A stretch of 64,000 nucleotides of DNA from Tropicimonas aquimaris (GTDB lineage Bacteria; Pseudomonadota; Alphaproteobacteria; Rhodobacterales; Rhodobacteraceae): contig NZ_JBHTJT010000008.1 in the NCBI RefSeq assembly GCF_042676185.1, positions 672,952-736,951 of the forward strand. Reading direction: 5' to 3'. Shown here one piece after another: positions 43,685 through 52,770 of the stretch (within the stretch, counting starts at the first letter, position 1; every line of letters starts with the position of its first letter). A program made the translations under genes and the position numbers. The notes beneath the pieces were generated by a model. It was not told the origin of the DNA. It ran no database searches and saw only the letters and a program-made list of their open reading frames with translations.

Positions 43685-44677
43685 ATGCTTAGAGTGGGTT
43701 TGCTGGGGGCGGGCCGGATCGGCCAGGTGCATGCTGTCAACATTGCCGGAAACGCGAGGAGCAGCCTTGTCGCCGTGTCCGATGTCAAAGCCGAGGCCGC
43801 AGATTCGCTTGCCGTCATGTATGGTGCCTATGCCTGTTCGATCGAGGACATGCTCGCGGACGAAGGCATCGACGCGGTGCTGATCGCAACATCTACGGAC
43901 ACGCACTCCGACCTGATCGAAGCTGCCACCGCGGCGGGTAAGGCAGTGCTCTGTGAAAAGCCGGTGGATCTGTCGCTGGAGCGCGCACGGACCTGCCTGG
44001 AGAAGGCAAGCGCGACCGGTGTGCCGGTGATGATCGGCTTCAACCGTCGGTTCGACCCGAATTTCGCGGCGGTCAAGGCTGCCGCCGATGCGGGCGAGAT
44101 CGGCAGAAGCGAGCTTCTGTCGGTGACCTCCTTCGACCCAGCGCCTCCGCCGGTCAGCTACATCAAGGTGTCGGGCGGGCTGTTCCGGGACATGATGATC
44201 CACGATTTCGACATGGCGAATTTCATCATGGGTGCGCTACCCGAGAAGATCATGGCCGTCGGAAGCTCGATCGTCGATCCGGAGATCGGGAGGGCAGGCG
44301 ACGTGGACACCGCCGTGGTGACCATGACCTATGCGGACGGACGGATCGCCGTCATCCGCAACAGCCGCCGCGCGGTCTACGGCTACGACCAGCGGGTCGA
44401 ACTGCTCGGTTCCGAAGGGTTGCTATCCGCAGATAACATTCTCGAGACCACTGTGTCCAAGGCGACCAAAGACGGCGTGACCAGCGGCAAACCAGAGTTC
44501 TTTTTTCTTGAGCGCTACATGCGTGCCTACGCGGTAGAATGGGCGGCGTTCGTCGAAGCGATCGCGGCCGGCGAAGAAATGCCGGTCACACTTCAGGACG
44601 GTATCAGTGCGTTGGCAATGGCCGAGGCGGCGGCGGAATCCGCACGTATCGGCGCACCAGTCACCGTGGCCGTCTGA
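43685..44677 (+). CDS. iolG: Inositol 2-dehydrogenase
   Basis: 330 aa from ATG 43685 (MLRVGLLGAGRIGQVHA), with GGGAGGAG upstream. Rossmann GLLGAGRIGQVH, CEKPVDLSLE with the catalytic-domain Lys, GFNRRFDPNF, and GGLFRDMMIHDFDMANFIMG (catalytic Asp/His region DMMIHDFD). This is the IolG pattern in the Gfo/Idh/MocA family. It oxidises myo-inositol to 2-keto-myo-inositol with NAD+, the first pathway step. First gene of the plus-strand inositol cluster. Confidence 0.93.
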   Translation: MLRVGLLGAGRIGQVHAVNIAGNARSSLVAVSDVKAEAADSLAVMYGAYACSIEDMLADEGIDAVLIATSTDTHSDLIEAATAAGKAVLCEKPVDLSLERARTCLEKASATGVPVMIGFNRRFDPNFAAVKAAADAGEIGRSELLSVTSFDPAPPPVSYIKVSGGLFRDMMIHDFDMANFIMGALPEKIMAVGSSIVDPEIGRAGDVDTAVVTMTYADGRIAVIRNSRRAVYGYDQRVELLGSEGLLSADNILETTVSKATKDGVTSGKPEFFFLERYMRAYAVEWAAFVEAIAAGEEMPVTLQDGISALAMAEAAAESARIGAPVTVAV

Positions 44678-44851
44678 CATAAAATACGTGGCGATGAGGC
44701 GACAGGAACGCCGAACGCCGCTGTATCATCCATCCGTGCGGTGCAGAGCAAACAGGGCACACGCGGTGGTTCAAAAGATTCCGGCAGAGAGGATGCCGGA
44801 GAGCGGATGGCGAGTTTTGCCGTCCGGAGTTTGAAGCCAAGGGAGGACCCA

Positions 44852-45772
44852 ATGAACAAGCTTCTTTCGACAGTCGCCGTGGCGGCTACCATTGCTGTGG
44901 CCGCACCTGCGCTCGCGGCCGACATCATCGTCGTCGCGCATGGCCAGGCCAACGACCCGTTCTGGTCGGTGGTTAAGAACGGCGTGGAGAAGGCCGCCGA
45001 ACACACCGGCGCCAACGTGGAATTCCGCGCACCCGAGACCTTCGATATGGTGGCCATGTCGCAGCTCATCGACGCCGCCGTGAACCAGGAGCCTGACGGG
45101 CTGGCAGTCTCGATTCCCGACGCCGATGCGCTCGGGCCATCAATTGAGCGCGCTGTCGCCGCCGGCATCCCGGTGATCTCGATCAACTCGGGTTCCGACG
45201 TCTCCAAGAGTCTTGGCGCCCTGCTGCATGTCGGTCAGGACGAGTTCGACGCCGGTAAGGCGGCCGGCGAGAAGCTTGCCGAACTGGGCGGCACCAAGGG
45301 CATCTGTGTGAACCAGGAAGTCGGCAACGTCGCCCTCGACCTTCGCTGCGAGGGTTTCGCGGAAGGCTTCGGCAACGAGATCACCGTCCTGCCGACGACC
45401 AACGACCCGACCGAGATCGAGTCCAAGGTGCGCGCTGCGCTCGACAGCGACCCTGATATTGATACCGTGATGGCGCTCGGTGCTTCGACCGCCGGCGAGC
45501 CGTCCGTTGCCGCCGCCAAGGCCTCCGGCCGCGACGTGCTGGTTGCCAGCTTCGACCTGAGCGCCCCCTTCCTTCAGTCCATCGTGGATGGCGATGCCGC
45601 CTTTGCGATCGATCAGCAGCAATTCCTTCAGGGCTACATGGCGGTCAATTTCCTGGCTCTGAATGCGGAATACGGTCTGATGCCCGGAGGCAACGTGCCC
45701 TCCGGCCCGAACCTGATCACGGCCGAAAAAGCCGGCCAGGTAATCGACCTGTCCGCGCAGGGCATTCGTTGA
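44852..45772 (+). CDS. Inositol/sugar ABC transporter substrate-binding protein
   Basis: 306 aa from ATG 44852 with GGGAGGA upstream. Signal peptide 1-~23 (MNKLLSTVAVAATIAVAAPALA), then a ribose-binding-type fold: VVAHGQANDPFWSVVKNGVEKAA, PDGLAVSIPDADALG, DEFDAGKAAGEKLAE and VASFDLSAPFLQSIVDGDAAFAIDQQ, read as separate blocks. Periplasmic receptor for the permease and ATPase that follow. Its location inside the iol cluster points to inositol (IbpA-like), but the ligand is inferred. Confidence 0.9.
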   Translation: MNKLLSTVAVAATIAVAAPALAADIIVVAHGQANDPFWSVVKNGVEKAAEHTGANVEFRAPETFDMVAMSQLIDAAVNQEPDGLAVSIPDADALGPSIERAVAAGIPVISINSGSDVSKSLGALLHVGQDEFDAGKAAGEKLAELGGTKGICVNQEVGNVALDLRCEGFAEGFGNEITVLPTTNDPTEIESKVRAALDSDPDIDTVMALGASTAGEPSVAAAKASGRDVLVASFDLSAPFLQSIVDGDAAFAIDQQQFLQGYMAVNFLALNAEYGLMPGGNVPSGPNLITAEKAGQVIDLSAQGIR

Positions 45773-45790
45773 TCGCCATCAAGCGATTTG

Positions 45791-45816
45791 GGAGTGGCTC
45801 CTTTCGGGGCCACTCC
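45791..45816 (+). promoter_or_regulatory. Intercistronic hairpin between binding protein and permease
   Basis: GGAGTGGC pairs perfectly with GCCACTCC around a ten-base loop, with no T tract. Such structures behind a binding-protein gene usually protect the upstream message or partly terminate, giving more binding protein than permease. Confidence 0.65.
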
Positions 45817-45835
45817 ATCCATAGGGGAGGATTCC

Positions 45836-46942
45836 ATGACCGACACGTCACAACTCGTCGTCGATGAACGGCTCAAGCCCGAGTCATTCGGCGCCAAATT
45901 GATGAAACGACCCGAGCTCGGCGCGATCGCCGGGGTAATTCTGGTTGTGATTTTCTTTGCCATCACCGCTGACCCGGCGATGTTCACCCTGTCGGGCTTC
46001 ATGAACTTCATGACCCCCGCGGCCCAGCTCGGGATCCTCGCCATCGGCGCGGCGCTCCTGATGATCGGCGGAGAGTTCGACCTGTCGATCGGTTCGATGG
46101 TCGCCTTCTCCGGTCTATTCTTCGCGGTTTGTACGGTGACCTGGGGTTTTCCGCTGATCATCGCAATTCCCGCGACTTTCATCTTTGCTGGCTGTTTCGG
46201 TGCGCTCAACGGCACCATCGTCATTCACTCCGGCCTGCCGTCCTTCATCGTGACGCTTGCCTTCCTGTTCATTCTGCGCGGTCTCTCGCTCGTCGGGTTG
46301 AAATGGGCGACGGGCGGCTCCACGCAGCTCCGCGGCGTTCGCGAGGCGGTCGAAGGGGACTTCCTGGCCCCGCTCTTCTCCGGCGACGCGTTTCAGGGAC
46401 TCTTCGCCTCCCTGGCAAATGCCGGTCTTGTCGAGACGTTCAAGAATGGAACCCCCAAGGTTCCGGGGATTCCGGTCGAGATCATCTGGTTCGTGCTGAT
46501 TGCATTGCTGGCCACCTACATTCTGCTCAAGACACCGGCCGGCAACTGGATCTTCGCGGCTGGTGGAGACAAGAACGCCGCCGCCAACTCGGGCGTGCCG
46601 GTGAACCGGGTGAAGGTTTCGCTCTTTGTTCTGACTGCCTGCTGCGCCGCGATGGTTGCCATCATTACGGTGATGGATGCAGGCTCCACCGATGCCAGAC
46701 GCGGCTTCCAGAAGGAATTCGAAGCGATCATCGCGGCGGTTATTGGCGGTTGCCTCCTGACCGGCGGATACGGCTCGGCCATCGGCGCCTTCTTCGGCGC
46801 GATCATCTTCGGCATGGTCGTGATCGGCCTCACCTACACCAATTTCGATCAGGACTGGTTCCAGGTTTTCCTCGGGGCGATGCTGCTGATCGCCGTTCTG
46901 TTCAACAACGCCATTCGCAAGCGCGTGACAGGAGAACGTTGA
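45836..46942 (+). CDS. Inositol/sugar ABC transporter permease
   Basis: 368 aa from ATG 45836, with GGGGAGG upstream. BPD_transp_2-type permease with about eight to ten helices. Motifs are GEFDLSIGSMVAFSGL (~82-97), the GSGLPSFIVTLAFLFILRGLS-like stretch HSGLPSFIVTLAFLFILRG, and the EAA-like segment AAVIGGCLLTGGYGSAIGAFFGA (~300-322, range). It forms the membrane channel with the upstream binding protein and the ATPase one base downstream. A long insertion between helices (~160-220) is typical of inositol/fructose permeases of this group. Confidence 0.9.
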   Translation: MTDTSQLVVDERLKPESFGAKLMKRPELGAIAGVILVVIFFAITADPAMFTLSGFMNFMTPAAQLGILAIGAALLMIGGEFDLSIGSMVAFSGLFFAVCTVTWGFPLIIAIPATFIFAGCFGALNGTIVIHSGLPSFIVTLAFLFILRGLSLVGLKWATGGSTQLRGVREAVEGDFLAPLFSGDAFQGLFASLANAGLVETFKNGTPKVPGIPVEIIWFVLIALLATYILLKTPAGNWIFAAGGDKNAAANSGVPVNRVKVSLFVLTACCAAMVAIITVMDAGSTDARRGFQKEFEAIIAAVIGGCLLTGGYGSAIGAFFGAIIFGMVVIGLTYTNFDQDWFQVFLGAMLLIAVLFNNAIRKRVTGER

Positions 46943-46943
46943 G

Positions 46944-47762
46944 ATGACTGTAGACACCAACTTCCACCACGGCGATGCGCCCGATTCCGCGCCGATCGTC
47001 GAGATGCGCGATATCGAGAAGCACTTCGGAAACATTATCGCGCTGGCCGGCGTCAGCTTCGACGTCCGCCCTGGCGAGTGCCACTGCCTTCTGGGCGACA
47101 ACGGCGCCGGCAAGTCGACCTTCATCAAGACGATGTCGGGCGTGCACAGACCGACGAAGGGAGAGATCTTCTTCGAAGGCAAGCACATGAACTTCGCCAG
47201 CCCGCGCGACGCAATGGAAGCCGGCATCGCCACCGTGTTCCAGGACCTCGCAATGATCCCGTTGATGTCGGTCACGCGCAACTTCTTCATGGGCCGCGAA
47301 CCCACCAAGGGAAAGGGCCTCTTCAAGCGCTTCGACACCGAGACCGCAAACCGGATCGCCGTGGAGGAGATGCGGCAGATGGGCATCAATCTGCGGGGGC
47401 CGGACCAGGCCGTCGGCACGCTTTCGGGCGGCGAGAGGCAGACCGTCGCCATCGCCCGCGCCGTTCATTTCGGCGCCAAGGTGCTGATCCTGGACGAACC
47501 GACCTCGGCGCTCGGCGTGCGTCAGACCTCGAACGTGCTCGCAACCATCGACCGCGTTCGAAAACAGGGGATCGGCGTCGTCTTCATCAGTCACAACGTT
47601 CGCCACGCACTCGCTGTCGGGGACCGTTTCACGGTCCTCAACCGCGGCAAGACACTTGGAACCGCAAGGCGCGGCGAGATCAGCCCGGAGGAGCTGCAGG
47701 ATCTCATGGCGGGCGGGCAGGAATTGGCCCAACTCGAGGGGTCGCTCGGCGGGACCGTCTGA
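46944..47762 (+). CDS. Inositol/sugar ABC transporter ATP-binding protein (single domain)
   Basis: 272 aa. Walker A GDNGAGKST near 51, Q-loop in FQDLAMIP near 98, signature LSGGERQTVAIARA near 157, Walker B VLILDEPTSALG near 178 and H-loop VVFISHNVRHA near 213. One nucleotide-binding domain only, unlike the duplicated RbsA/MglA proteins, so it works as a homodimer as in FrcA-type systems. It starts one base after the permease stop. Confidence 0.92.
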   Translation: MTVDTNFHHGDAPDSAPIVEMRDIEKHFGNIIALAGVSFDVRPGECHCLLGDNGAGKSTFIKTMSGVHRPTKGEIFFEGKHMNFASPRDAMEAGIATVFQDLAMIPLMSVTRNFFMGREPTKGKGLFKRFDTETANRIAVEEMRQMGINLRGPDQAVGTLSGGERQTVAIARAVHFGAKVLILDEPTSALGVRQTSNVLATIDRVRKQGIGVVFISHNVRHALAVGDRFTVLNRGKTLGTARRGEISPEELQDLMAGGQELAQLEGSLGGTV

Positions 47763-47837
47763 TCGTCGTCACATGGCGATCTGCCGCCGCCACGCCCGAA
47801 CCACCGAAACGACGGTACGATGAAAGGGAGCCAGCAT

Positions 47838-48950
47838 ATGACGAATCCAATGCCATCTGCGCCGCTTGGCGTCGCCCTGATCGGCACCGGCTTCATGGGC
47901 AAGTGTCATGCAATGGCCTGGCGCAGCGTGGCCGCGACCTTTGGTGGAGCCCACCCGCAGCTCGAGATCCTGTGTGACACCCCGTCGGAAAAGGCGGACG
48001 ACTTCGCGCGGCAGTTCGGGTTCGCCCGGTCGACGGGCGACTGGCGGGTGGCGGTTGCCGATCCGGCGGTGGACGTGGTCTCGATTGCCGCGCCGAACGG
48101 CCTGCACCGCCCGATGGCAGAGGCTGCCCTCGCGGCCGGCAAGCATGTCTGGCTGGAGAAACCGATGGCACTGACGATGGCCGACGCCGAGGCGATGGCC
48201 GCTTTGGCGGCCGAGCGTTCCGGTCAGGTGACGATGCTGGGGTATAACTATCTGCGCAACCCTGCGTTTCAAGCTGCGGTGAGGTTGATCAGATCTGGTG
48301 CGATCGGCCGGCCAGTGGCCTTTCGGGGCGTCAATGACGAGGACTATTCCGCCGATCCATCACTCCCGTGGTCATGGCGGATGACTCACGAGGCTGGCGG
48401 TCTCGGCGCCCTGGGCGACCTCGGCTGCCACCTCGTGAGTCAGATGCTCGCACTCATGGGACCGGTGAAGGAGGTCACGGCGCTGACCCATATCTCGATT
48501 GGGGAGCGTCACTCTTCCGACGGGCCGAAGCTGGTGGAAAACGAGGATAGTGCACTCTCGCTGGTGCGGTTCGCATCCGGTGCGCATGGCTCCTTTGCCA
48601 CGAGCCGGGTCGCCCGCGGCCGGAAGGGACGCCTGCAATGGGAGGTCCACGGGACGGACGGCACGATCCACTTCGATCAGGAACGAATGAACGAGATCTG
48701 GGTACACCGTGAAGGTGAGGACGGCTTCACCCGCCACCTGTCGGGCGCCGGCGACCCGGACTATGCCGCCTTCTGTCCGGCGCCAGGCCACCAGATTGGA
48801 TTCAACGAGCAAAAGGTGATCGAGGCTAGAGACCTGCTGAGAGCGATTGCCGGCGGTCCGAAGGCCGGTCCGGATTTCGCGGAGGGCCTCGTCATCGAGC
48901 GGATAATACATGCAATGGCGAGCTCCCAGGGCCGCCCCGTAGCGATCTGA
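47838..48950 (+). CDS. Gfo/Idh/MocA-family oxidoreductase
   Basis: 370 aa from ATG 47838 (MTNPMPSAPLGVALIGTGFMGK), with AAGGGAG upstream. Rossmann VALIGTGFMGKCHA, then WLEKPMALTMADAEAM with the catalytic-site Lys, YNYLRNPAFQA, and GGLGALGDLGCHLVSQML, where D and H sit as in family active sites. It is distinct from iolG and could act on another inositol stereoisomer (scyllo- or D-chiro-inositol) or an inosose. It is 10 bases upstream of iolC. Confidence 0.9.
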   Translation: MTNPMPSAPLGVALIGTGFMGKCHAMAWRSVAATFGGAHPQLEILCDTPSEKADDFARQFGFARSTGDWRVAVADPAVDVVSIAAPNGLHRPMAEAALAAGKHVWLEKPMALTMADAEAMAALAAERSGQVTMLGYNYLRNPAFQAAVRLIRSGAIGRPVAFRGVNDEDYSADPSLPWSWRMTHEAGGLGALGDLGCHLVSQMLALMGPVKEVTALTHISIGERHSSDGPKLVENEDSALSLVRFASGAHGSFATSRVARGRKGRLQWEVHGTDGTIHFDQERMNEIWVHREGEDGFTRHLSGAGDPDYAAFCPAPGHQIGFNEQKVIEARDLLRAIAGGPKAGPDFAEGLVIERIIHAMASSQGRPVAI

Positions 48951-48960
48951 GGAACAAGCG

Positions 48961-50874
48961 ATGATCAAACCACTGGACGTAATCACGATTGGCCGGGCTG
49001 GTGTTGACTTCTACGGCACGCAGATTGGCGGTCGTTTGGAGGATATGGGCTCCTTCGACAAGTATATTGGTGGCAGCCCGACGAACATGGCCTGTGGGAC
49101 GGCGCGGCTGGGGATGAAATCTGCCCTTCTGTCGCGCGTCGGCGACGAACATATGGGGCGGTTCATCCTTGAGGAACTTCAGCGACACGGTGTCGAGACG
49201 CGCGGGGTCAAGACGGACCCGGAGCGGCTGACGGCACTGGTCATCTTGGGGATCCGGGACCAGGAGTCGTTTCCCCTGATCTTCTACCGCGAGAACTGCG
49301 CGGACATGGCGCTGTGCGAGGATGACGTTGACGAGGATTTCATCGCCTCGGCGCGTGCGGTAGTCGTAACCGGCACCCATCTGAGCCATCCGCGTACGGA
49401 GGCCGCTGTTCTGAAAGCGCTCGCGCTGGCGCGCAAGCATGGCTGCCAGACCGCTCTTGATATCGACTATCGCCCGAATCTCTGGGGCGTTGCTGGCCAC
49501 GGCGAGGGCGAAAGCCGCTTCGTGGAAAGCGCGAAGGTCACTGCGAAGCTGCAGTCGCATCTGCATTTCTTCGACCTGATCGTGGGCACCGAGGAGGAGC
49601 ACCATATCGCGGGCGGCTCAACTGACACGGTGGCGGCGCTGCGGGCGGTGCGGAAGGTTTCCGACGCCACGCTGATATGCAAGCGCGGCCCGATGGGAGC
49701 GGTAGCCTTCACCGGCCCGGTTTCTGACAGCCTGGACGATGGCGAGACGGGGCCGGGTTTCCCGATTGAGGTGTTCAACGTTCTGGGTGCAGGGGATGGC
49801 TTCATGTCCGGGCTGCTGAAGGGTTGGCTCGATGGCGAGGACTGGCCGACGGCGCTCAAATACGCCAATGCCTGCGGCGCCTTCGCGGTGAGCCGGCACG
49901 GCTGCACGCCGGCCTACCCGTCATGGGAGGAGCTGCAATTCTTCTTCAAGCGGGGCATCGTTCGTCCCGATTTGCGCCATGACGCGGAACTGGAGCAGGT
50001 GCACTGGGCAACCAACCGGCATGGCGACTGGTCCACGCTCAGGACCTTTGCCTTCGATCACCGCAGCCAGTTGGAGGAGATGGAAGGTGCGACGCCGAAG
50101 AAGATCGGTGCTTTCAAGCAACTCTGTCTTCGGGCAGCGCTGAAAGTGAAAGGTGATCAGCCCGGCTACGGCATCCTCTGCGATCAGAGGCTGGGCCGCG
50201 ATGCGCTCTACAAGGCGGAGGGCACCGAACTCTGGATCGGCCGGCCCGTGGAATGGCCTGGCTCGCGGCCGTTGACGCTGGAGCCACATCTCGGGGCTGA
50301 TTTCGGCGGCCTGGCGGAATGGCCGCGCGACCAAGTGGTGAAGTGCCTGTGCTTCTGCCATCCCGACGACGACGCGACGACATGGACGGCACAGGAGGAG
50401 ACGGTGCTCCGGCTGTTCACGGTGGCGCGCCGCAATTCCCTGGAGTTCCTGCTGGAAGTGATCCCCTCGAAAGTCGGCCCTGTGGAGGACGACACAACAG
50501 CAAGAGTTATTCAGCGTTTCTATGACCTGGGGGTTTACCCCGACTGGTGGAAGCTGGAACCCTTCAAGACCGAAGCGGCCTGGGAGAACGCCGTGGCCGC
50601 GATCGAGGCGAACGATCCGCGCACGCGCGGCATCGTGGTGCTCGGGCTCGACGAGCCGGAAGCGGAGCTGGCCGAGAGCTTCGCACTGGCGGCGCGGCAG
50701 CCGCTGGTCAAAGGCTTCGCGGTGGGGCGCACGATTTTCGCCGACGCGGCGCGAGCCTGGCTCAGGGGCGAGATCACCGACGGCGAGGCGGTGGCGCAGA
50801 TGGCCGAGCGCTTCGAGCGGCTTTGCGGGGTTTGGGACAAGGTGCGCCAAAGCGCTATGGAGGACGCGGCATGA
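48961..50874 (+). CDS. iolC: Fused 5-dehydro-2-deoxygluconokinase and DUF2090 aldolase-like domain
   Basis: 637 aa. Residues 1-~325 are a PfkB/ribokinase kinase: IGRAGVDFYG, YIGGSPTNMACGTARLG, and the catalytic NVLGAGDGFMSGLLKGW near 275. Residues ~330-630 form the DUF2090 (IolJ-like) domain (FAFDHRSQLEEM, GYGILCDQRLGRDAL, WWKLEPF, GIVVLGLDEPE). It would phosphorylate 5-dehydro-2-deoxygluconate and, through the second domain, cleave the product to dihydroxyacetone phosphate and malonate semialdehyde. The fusion is known in Proteobacteria. The stop overlaps the iolD start. Confidence 0.93.
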   Translation: MIKPLDVITIGRAGVDFYGTQIGGRLEDMGSFDKYIGGSPTNMACGTARLGMKSALLSRVGDEHMGRFILEELQRHGVETRGVKTDPERLTALVILGIRDQESFPLIFYRENCADMALCEDDVDEDFIASARAVVVTGTHLSHPRTEAAVLKALALARKHGCQTALDIDYRPNLWGVAGHGEGESRFVESAKVTAKLQSHLHFFDLIVGTEEEHHIAGGSTDTVAALRAVRKVSDATLICKRGPMGAVAFTGPVSDSLDDGETGPGFPIEVFNVLGAGDGFMSGLLKGWLDGEDWPTALKYANACGAFAVSRHGCTPAYPSWEELQFFFKRGIVRPDLRHDAELEQVHWATNRHGDWSTLRTFAFDHRSQLEEMEGATPKKIGAFKQLCLRAALKVKGDQPGYGILCDQRLGRDALYKAEGTELWIGRPVEWPGSRPLTLEPHLGADFGGLAEWPRDQVVKCLCFCHPDDDATTWTAQEETVLRLFTVARRNSLEFLLEVIPSKVGPVEDDTTARVIQRFYDLGVYPDWWKLEPFKTEAAWENAVAAIEANDPRTRGIVVLGLDEPEAELAESFALAARQPLVKGFAVGRTIFADAARAWLRGEITDGEAVAQMAERFERLCGVWDKVRQSAMEDAA

Positions 50875-52697
50875 AAACGATCCGGTTGACGGCGGCGCAG
50901 GCGATGGTGCGCTGGCTAAGTGTGCAGATGACCGACGACGGCGATAGGTTCATCGAAGGCGTCTGGGCGATCTTCGGGCACGGCAACGTGGCGGGCATCG
51001 GCGAGGCGCTGCACGGGATCGGGGAGGCTCTGCCGACCTGGCGCGGCCAGAACGAACAGACCATGGCGCATGCCGCTATCGCCTACGCCAAGACGAAGAA
51101 GAGGCGGCGTGCGCAGGCCGTGACCTCCTCCATCGGCCCGGGCGCCACCAACATGGTTACTGCGGCGGCGCTGGCGCATGTCAACCGGCTACCGGTTCTG
51201 TTGATACCCGGAGACGTCTTTGCCAACCGCCGGCCCGATCCGGTGCTGCAACAGGTGGAAAACTTCGACGACGGTACAGTGAGCGCCAACGACGCCTTCC
51301 GACCTGTGGTGCGCTACTTCGACCGCATCACGCGGCCCGAGCACCTGCTGACCTGCCTGCCGCGGGCGCTCTCGGTGATGACCGACCCGGCGAATTGCGG
51401 TCCGGTCTGCCTCGCCTTCTGCCAGGACGTGCAAGCGGAGGCCCATGACTACCCCGAGAGCTTCTTCGAGCCGCGGGTCTGGCGGATCCGCCGGCCTGAG
51501 CCCGACTCGCAAGAGGTGGCCGAGGTGGTGGCCGCGATCAAGGCGGCCGAGCGGCCAATGATCATCTCGGGCGGCGGCGTTCTCTATTCCGGCGCCGAGG
51601 CGACGCTCGCGGAGTTCGTGAAGAAGCACGGCATTCCCTTCGTGGAAACCCAGGCCGGAAAGGGAGGAATCTCCTTTGAGGACGAACGCAACTTCGGCTC
51701 GCCCGGGGTGACGGGCTCGGCTTGCGCCAACGACCTGGCGGCGCGCGCTGACCTGGTGATCGGCGTCGGCACTCGTTTCCAGGACTTCACGACTGGCTCC
51801 TGGACCGTCTTCGGGGCCGAGGACCGGAAACTCGTCTCGATCAACCTCGCGGGTTACGATGCGACCAAGCACGGTGCGCTGCCGGTGGTGGGCGACGCGA
51901 AGGTAACGCTGGAGAAGATCTCCGCCGGCCTCGGCGAGGCCCGCTTCGACTGGCACGACCCGCAGGCGCGCACAGACTGGCACGAGACGGTGCGCACCGT
52001 CACCGCCGCGCCTAACCACGCGGGTCTGCCGAGCGATGCGCAGGTGATCGGCGCAGTGCAGCGCCAGGCCGGGCCGAACACCGTCGCCATGTGCGCCGCC
52101 GGCACCATGCCTGGCGCGCTGCAGGTACTCTGGCAGGCGACGGCGGGCGGCTACCACATGGAATATGGCTATTCGTGCATGGGTTACGAGATTGCCGGTG
52201 CCATGGGGATCAAGCTCGCCACGCCAGAAAAGGAAGTCATCTGCTTCGTCGGCGACGGCTCCTACATGATGGCGAACTCGGAACTGGCGACGGCGGTGAT
52301 GCGCAAAGTTCCGTTTACAGTTATTTTGACCGACAACCGTGGCTTCGGCTGCATCAACCGGTTGCAGCAGGCCTGCGGCGGTGCCGAGTTCAACAACATG
52401 TACCGCGACAGCAACGTCGCGATTCAGCCCGAGATCGACTTCGTCGCCCATGCCGCCTCAATGGGCGCCCATGCCGAGAAGGTCGCCTCCATCGCAGATC
52501 TCGAGGCGAAGATCGCCGCAGCGCGGGGCCGTGACATCCCAAGCGTTATCGTCATCGACACCGAGGCCGTGTCCGGCACGGGCGCCGGCGGCCACTGGTG
52601 GGACGTCGCCGTGCCCCAGGCCGGCGGGACGGGACGGCTGGAAAAGGCCCGCGCGAGATACGCTGCGGGCATCGCAAGGCAACGCGTCCACGACTGA
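50871..52697 (+). CDS. iolD: 3D-(3,5/4)-trihydroxycyclohexane-1,2-dione hydrolase
   Basis: 608 aa ThDP-dependent enzyme that opens the inositol ring. The start ATG 50871 (MKTIRLTAAQAMVRWL) overlaps the iolC stop by ATGA. ThDP PYR domain with GIGEALHGIGEALPTWRGQNE (catalytic Glu near 64; given as range), a central domain near 200-330, and a PP domain with the GDGSYMMANSELATAV Mg/ThDP motif near 457 and DNRGFGCIN near 484. Strong family match. Confidence 0.95.
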   Translation: MKTIRLTAAQAMVRWLSVQMTDDGDRFIEGVWAIFGHGNVAGIGEALHGIGEALPTWRGQNEQTMAHAAIAYAKTKKRRRAQAVTSSIGPGATNMVTAAALAHVNRLPVLLIPGDVFANRRPDPVLQQVENFDDGTVSANDAFRPVVRYFDRITRPEHLLTCLPRALSVMTDPANCGPVCLAFCQDVQAEAHDYPESFFEPRVWRIRRPEPDSQEVAEVVAAIKAAERPMIISGGGVLYSGAEATLAEFVKKHGIPFVETQAGKGGISFEDERNFGSPGVTGSACANDLAARADLVIGVGTRFQDFTTGSWTVFGAEDRKLVSINLAGYDATKHGALPVVGDAKVTLEKISAGLGEARFDWHDPQARTDWHETVRTVTAAPNHAGLPSDAQVIGAVQRQAGPNTVAMCAAGTMPGALQVLWQATAGGYHMEYGYSCMGYEIAGAMGIKLATPEKEVICFVGDGSYMMANSELATAVMRKVPFTVILTDNRGFGCINRLQQACGGAEFNNMYRDSNVAIQPEIDFVAHAASMGAHAEKVASIADLEAKIAAARGRDIPSVIVIDTEAVSGTGAGGHWWDVAVPQAGGTGRLEKARARYAAGIARQRVHD

Positions 52698-52770
52698 TTT
52701 CCAATCCCGGGCGGCCCGATCCGTCCGGCCCATCCAGATCCGCCGCCGGACCGCGGCAGGGAGACGAGCC

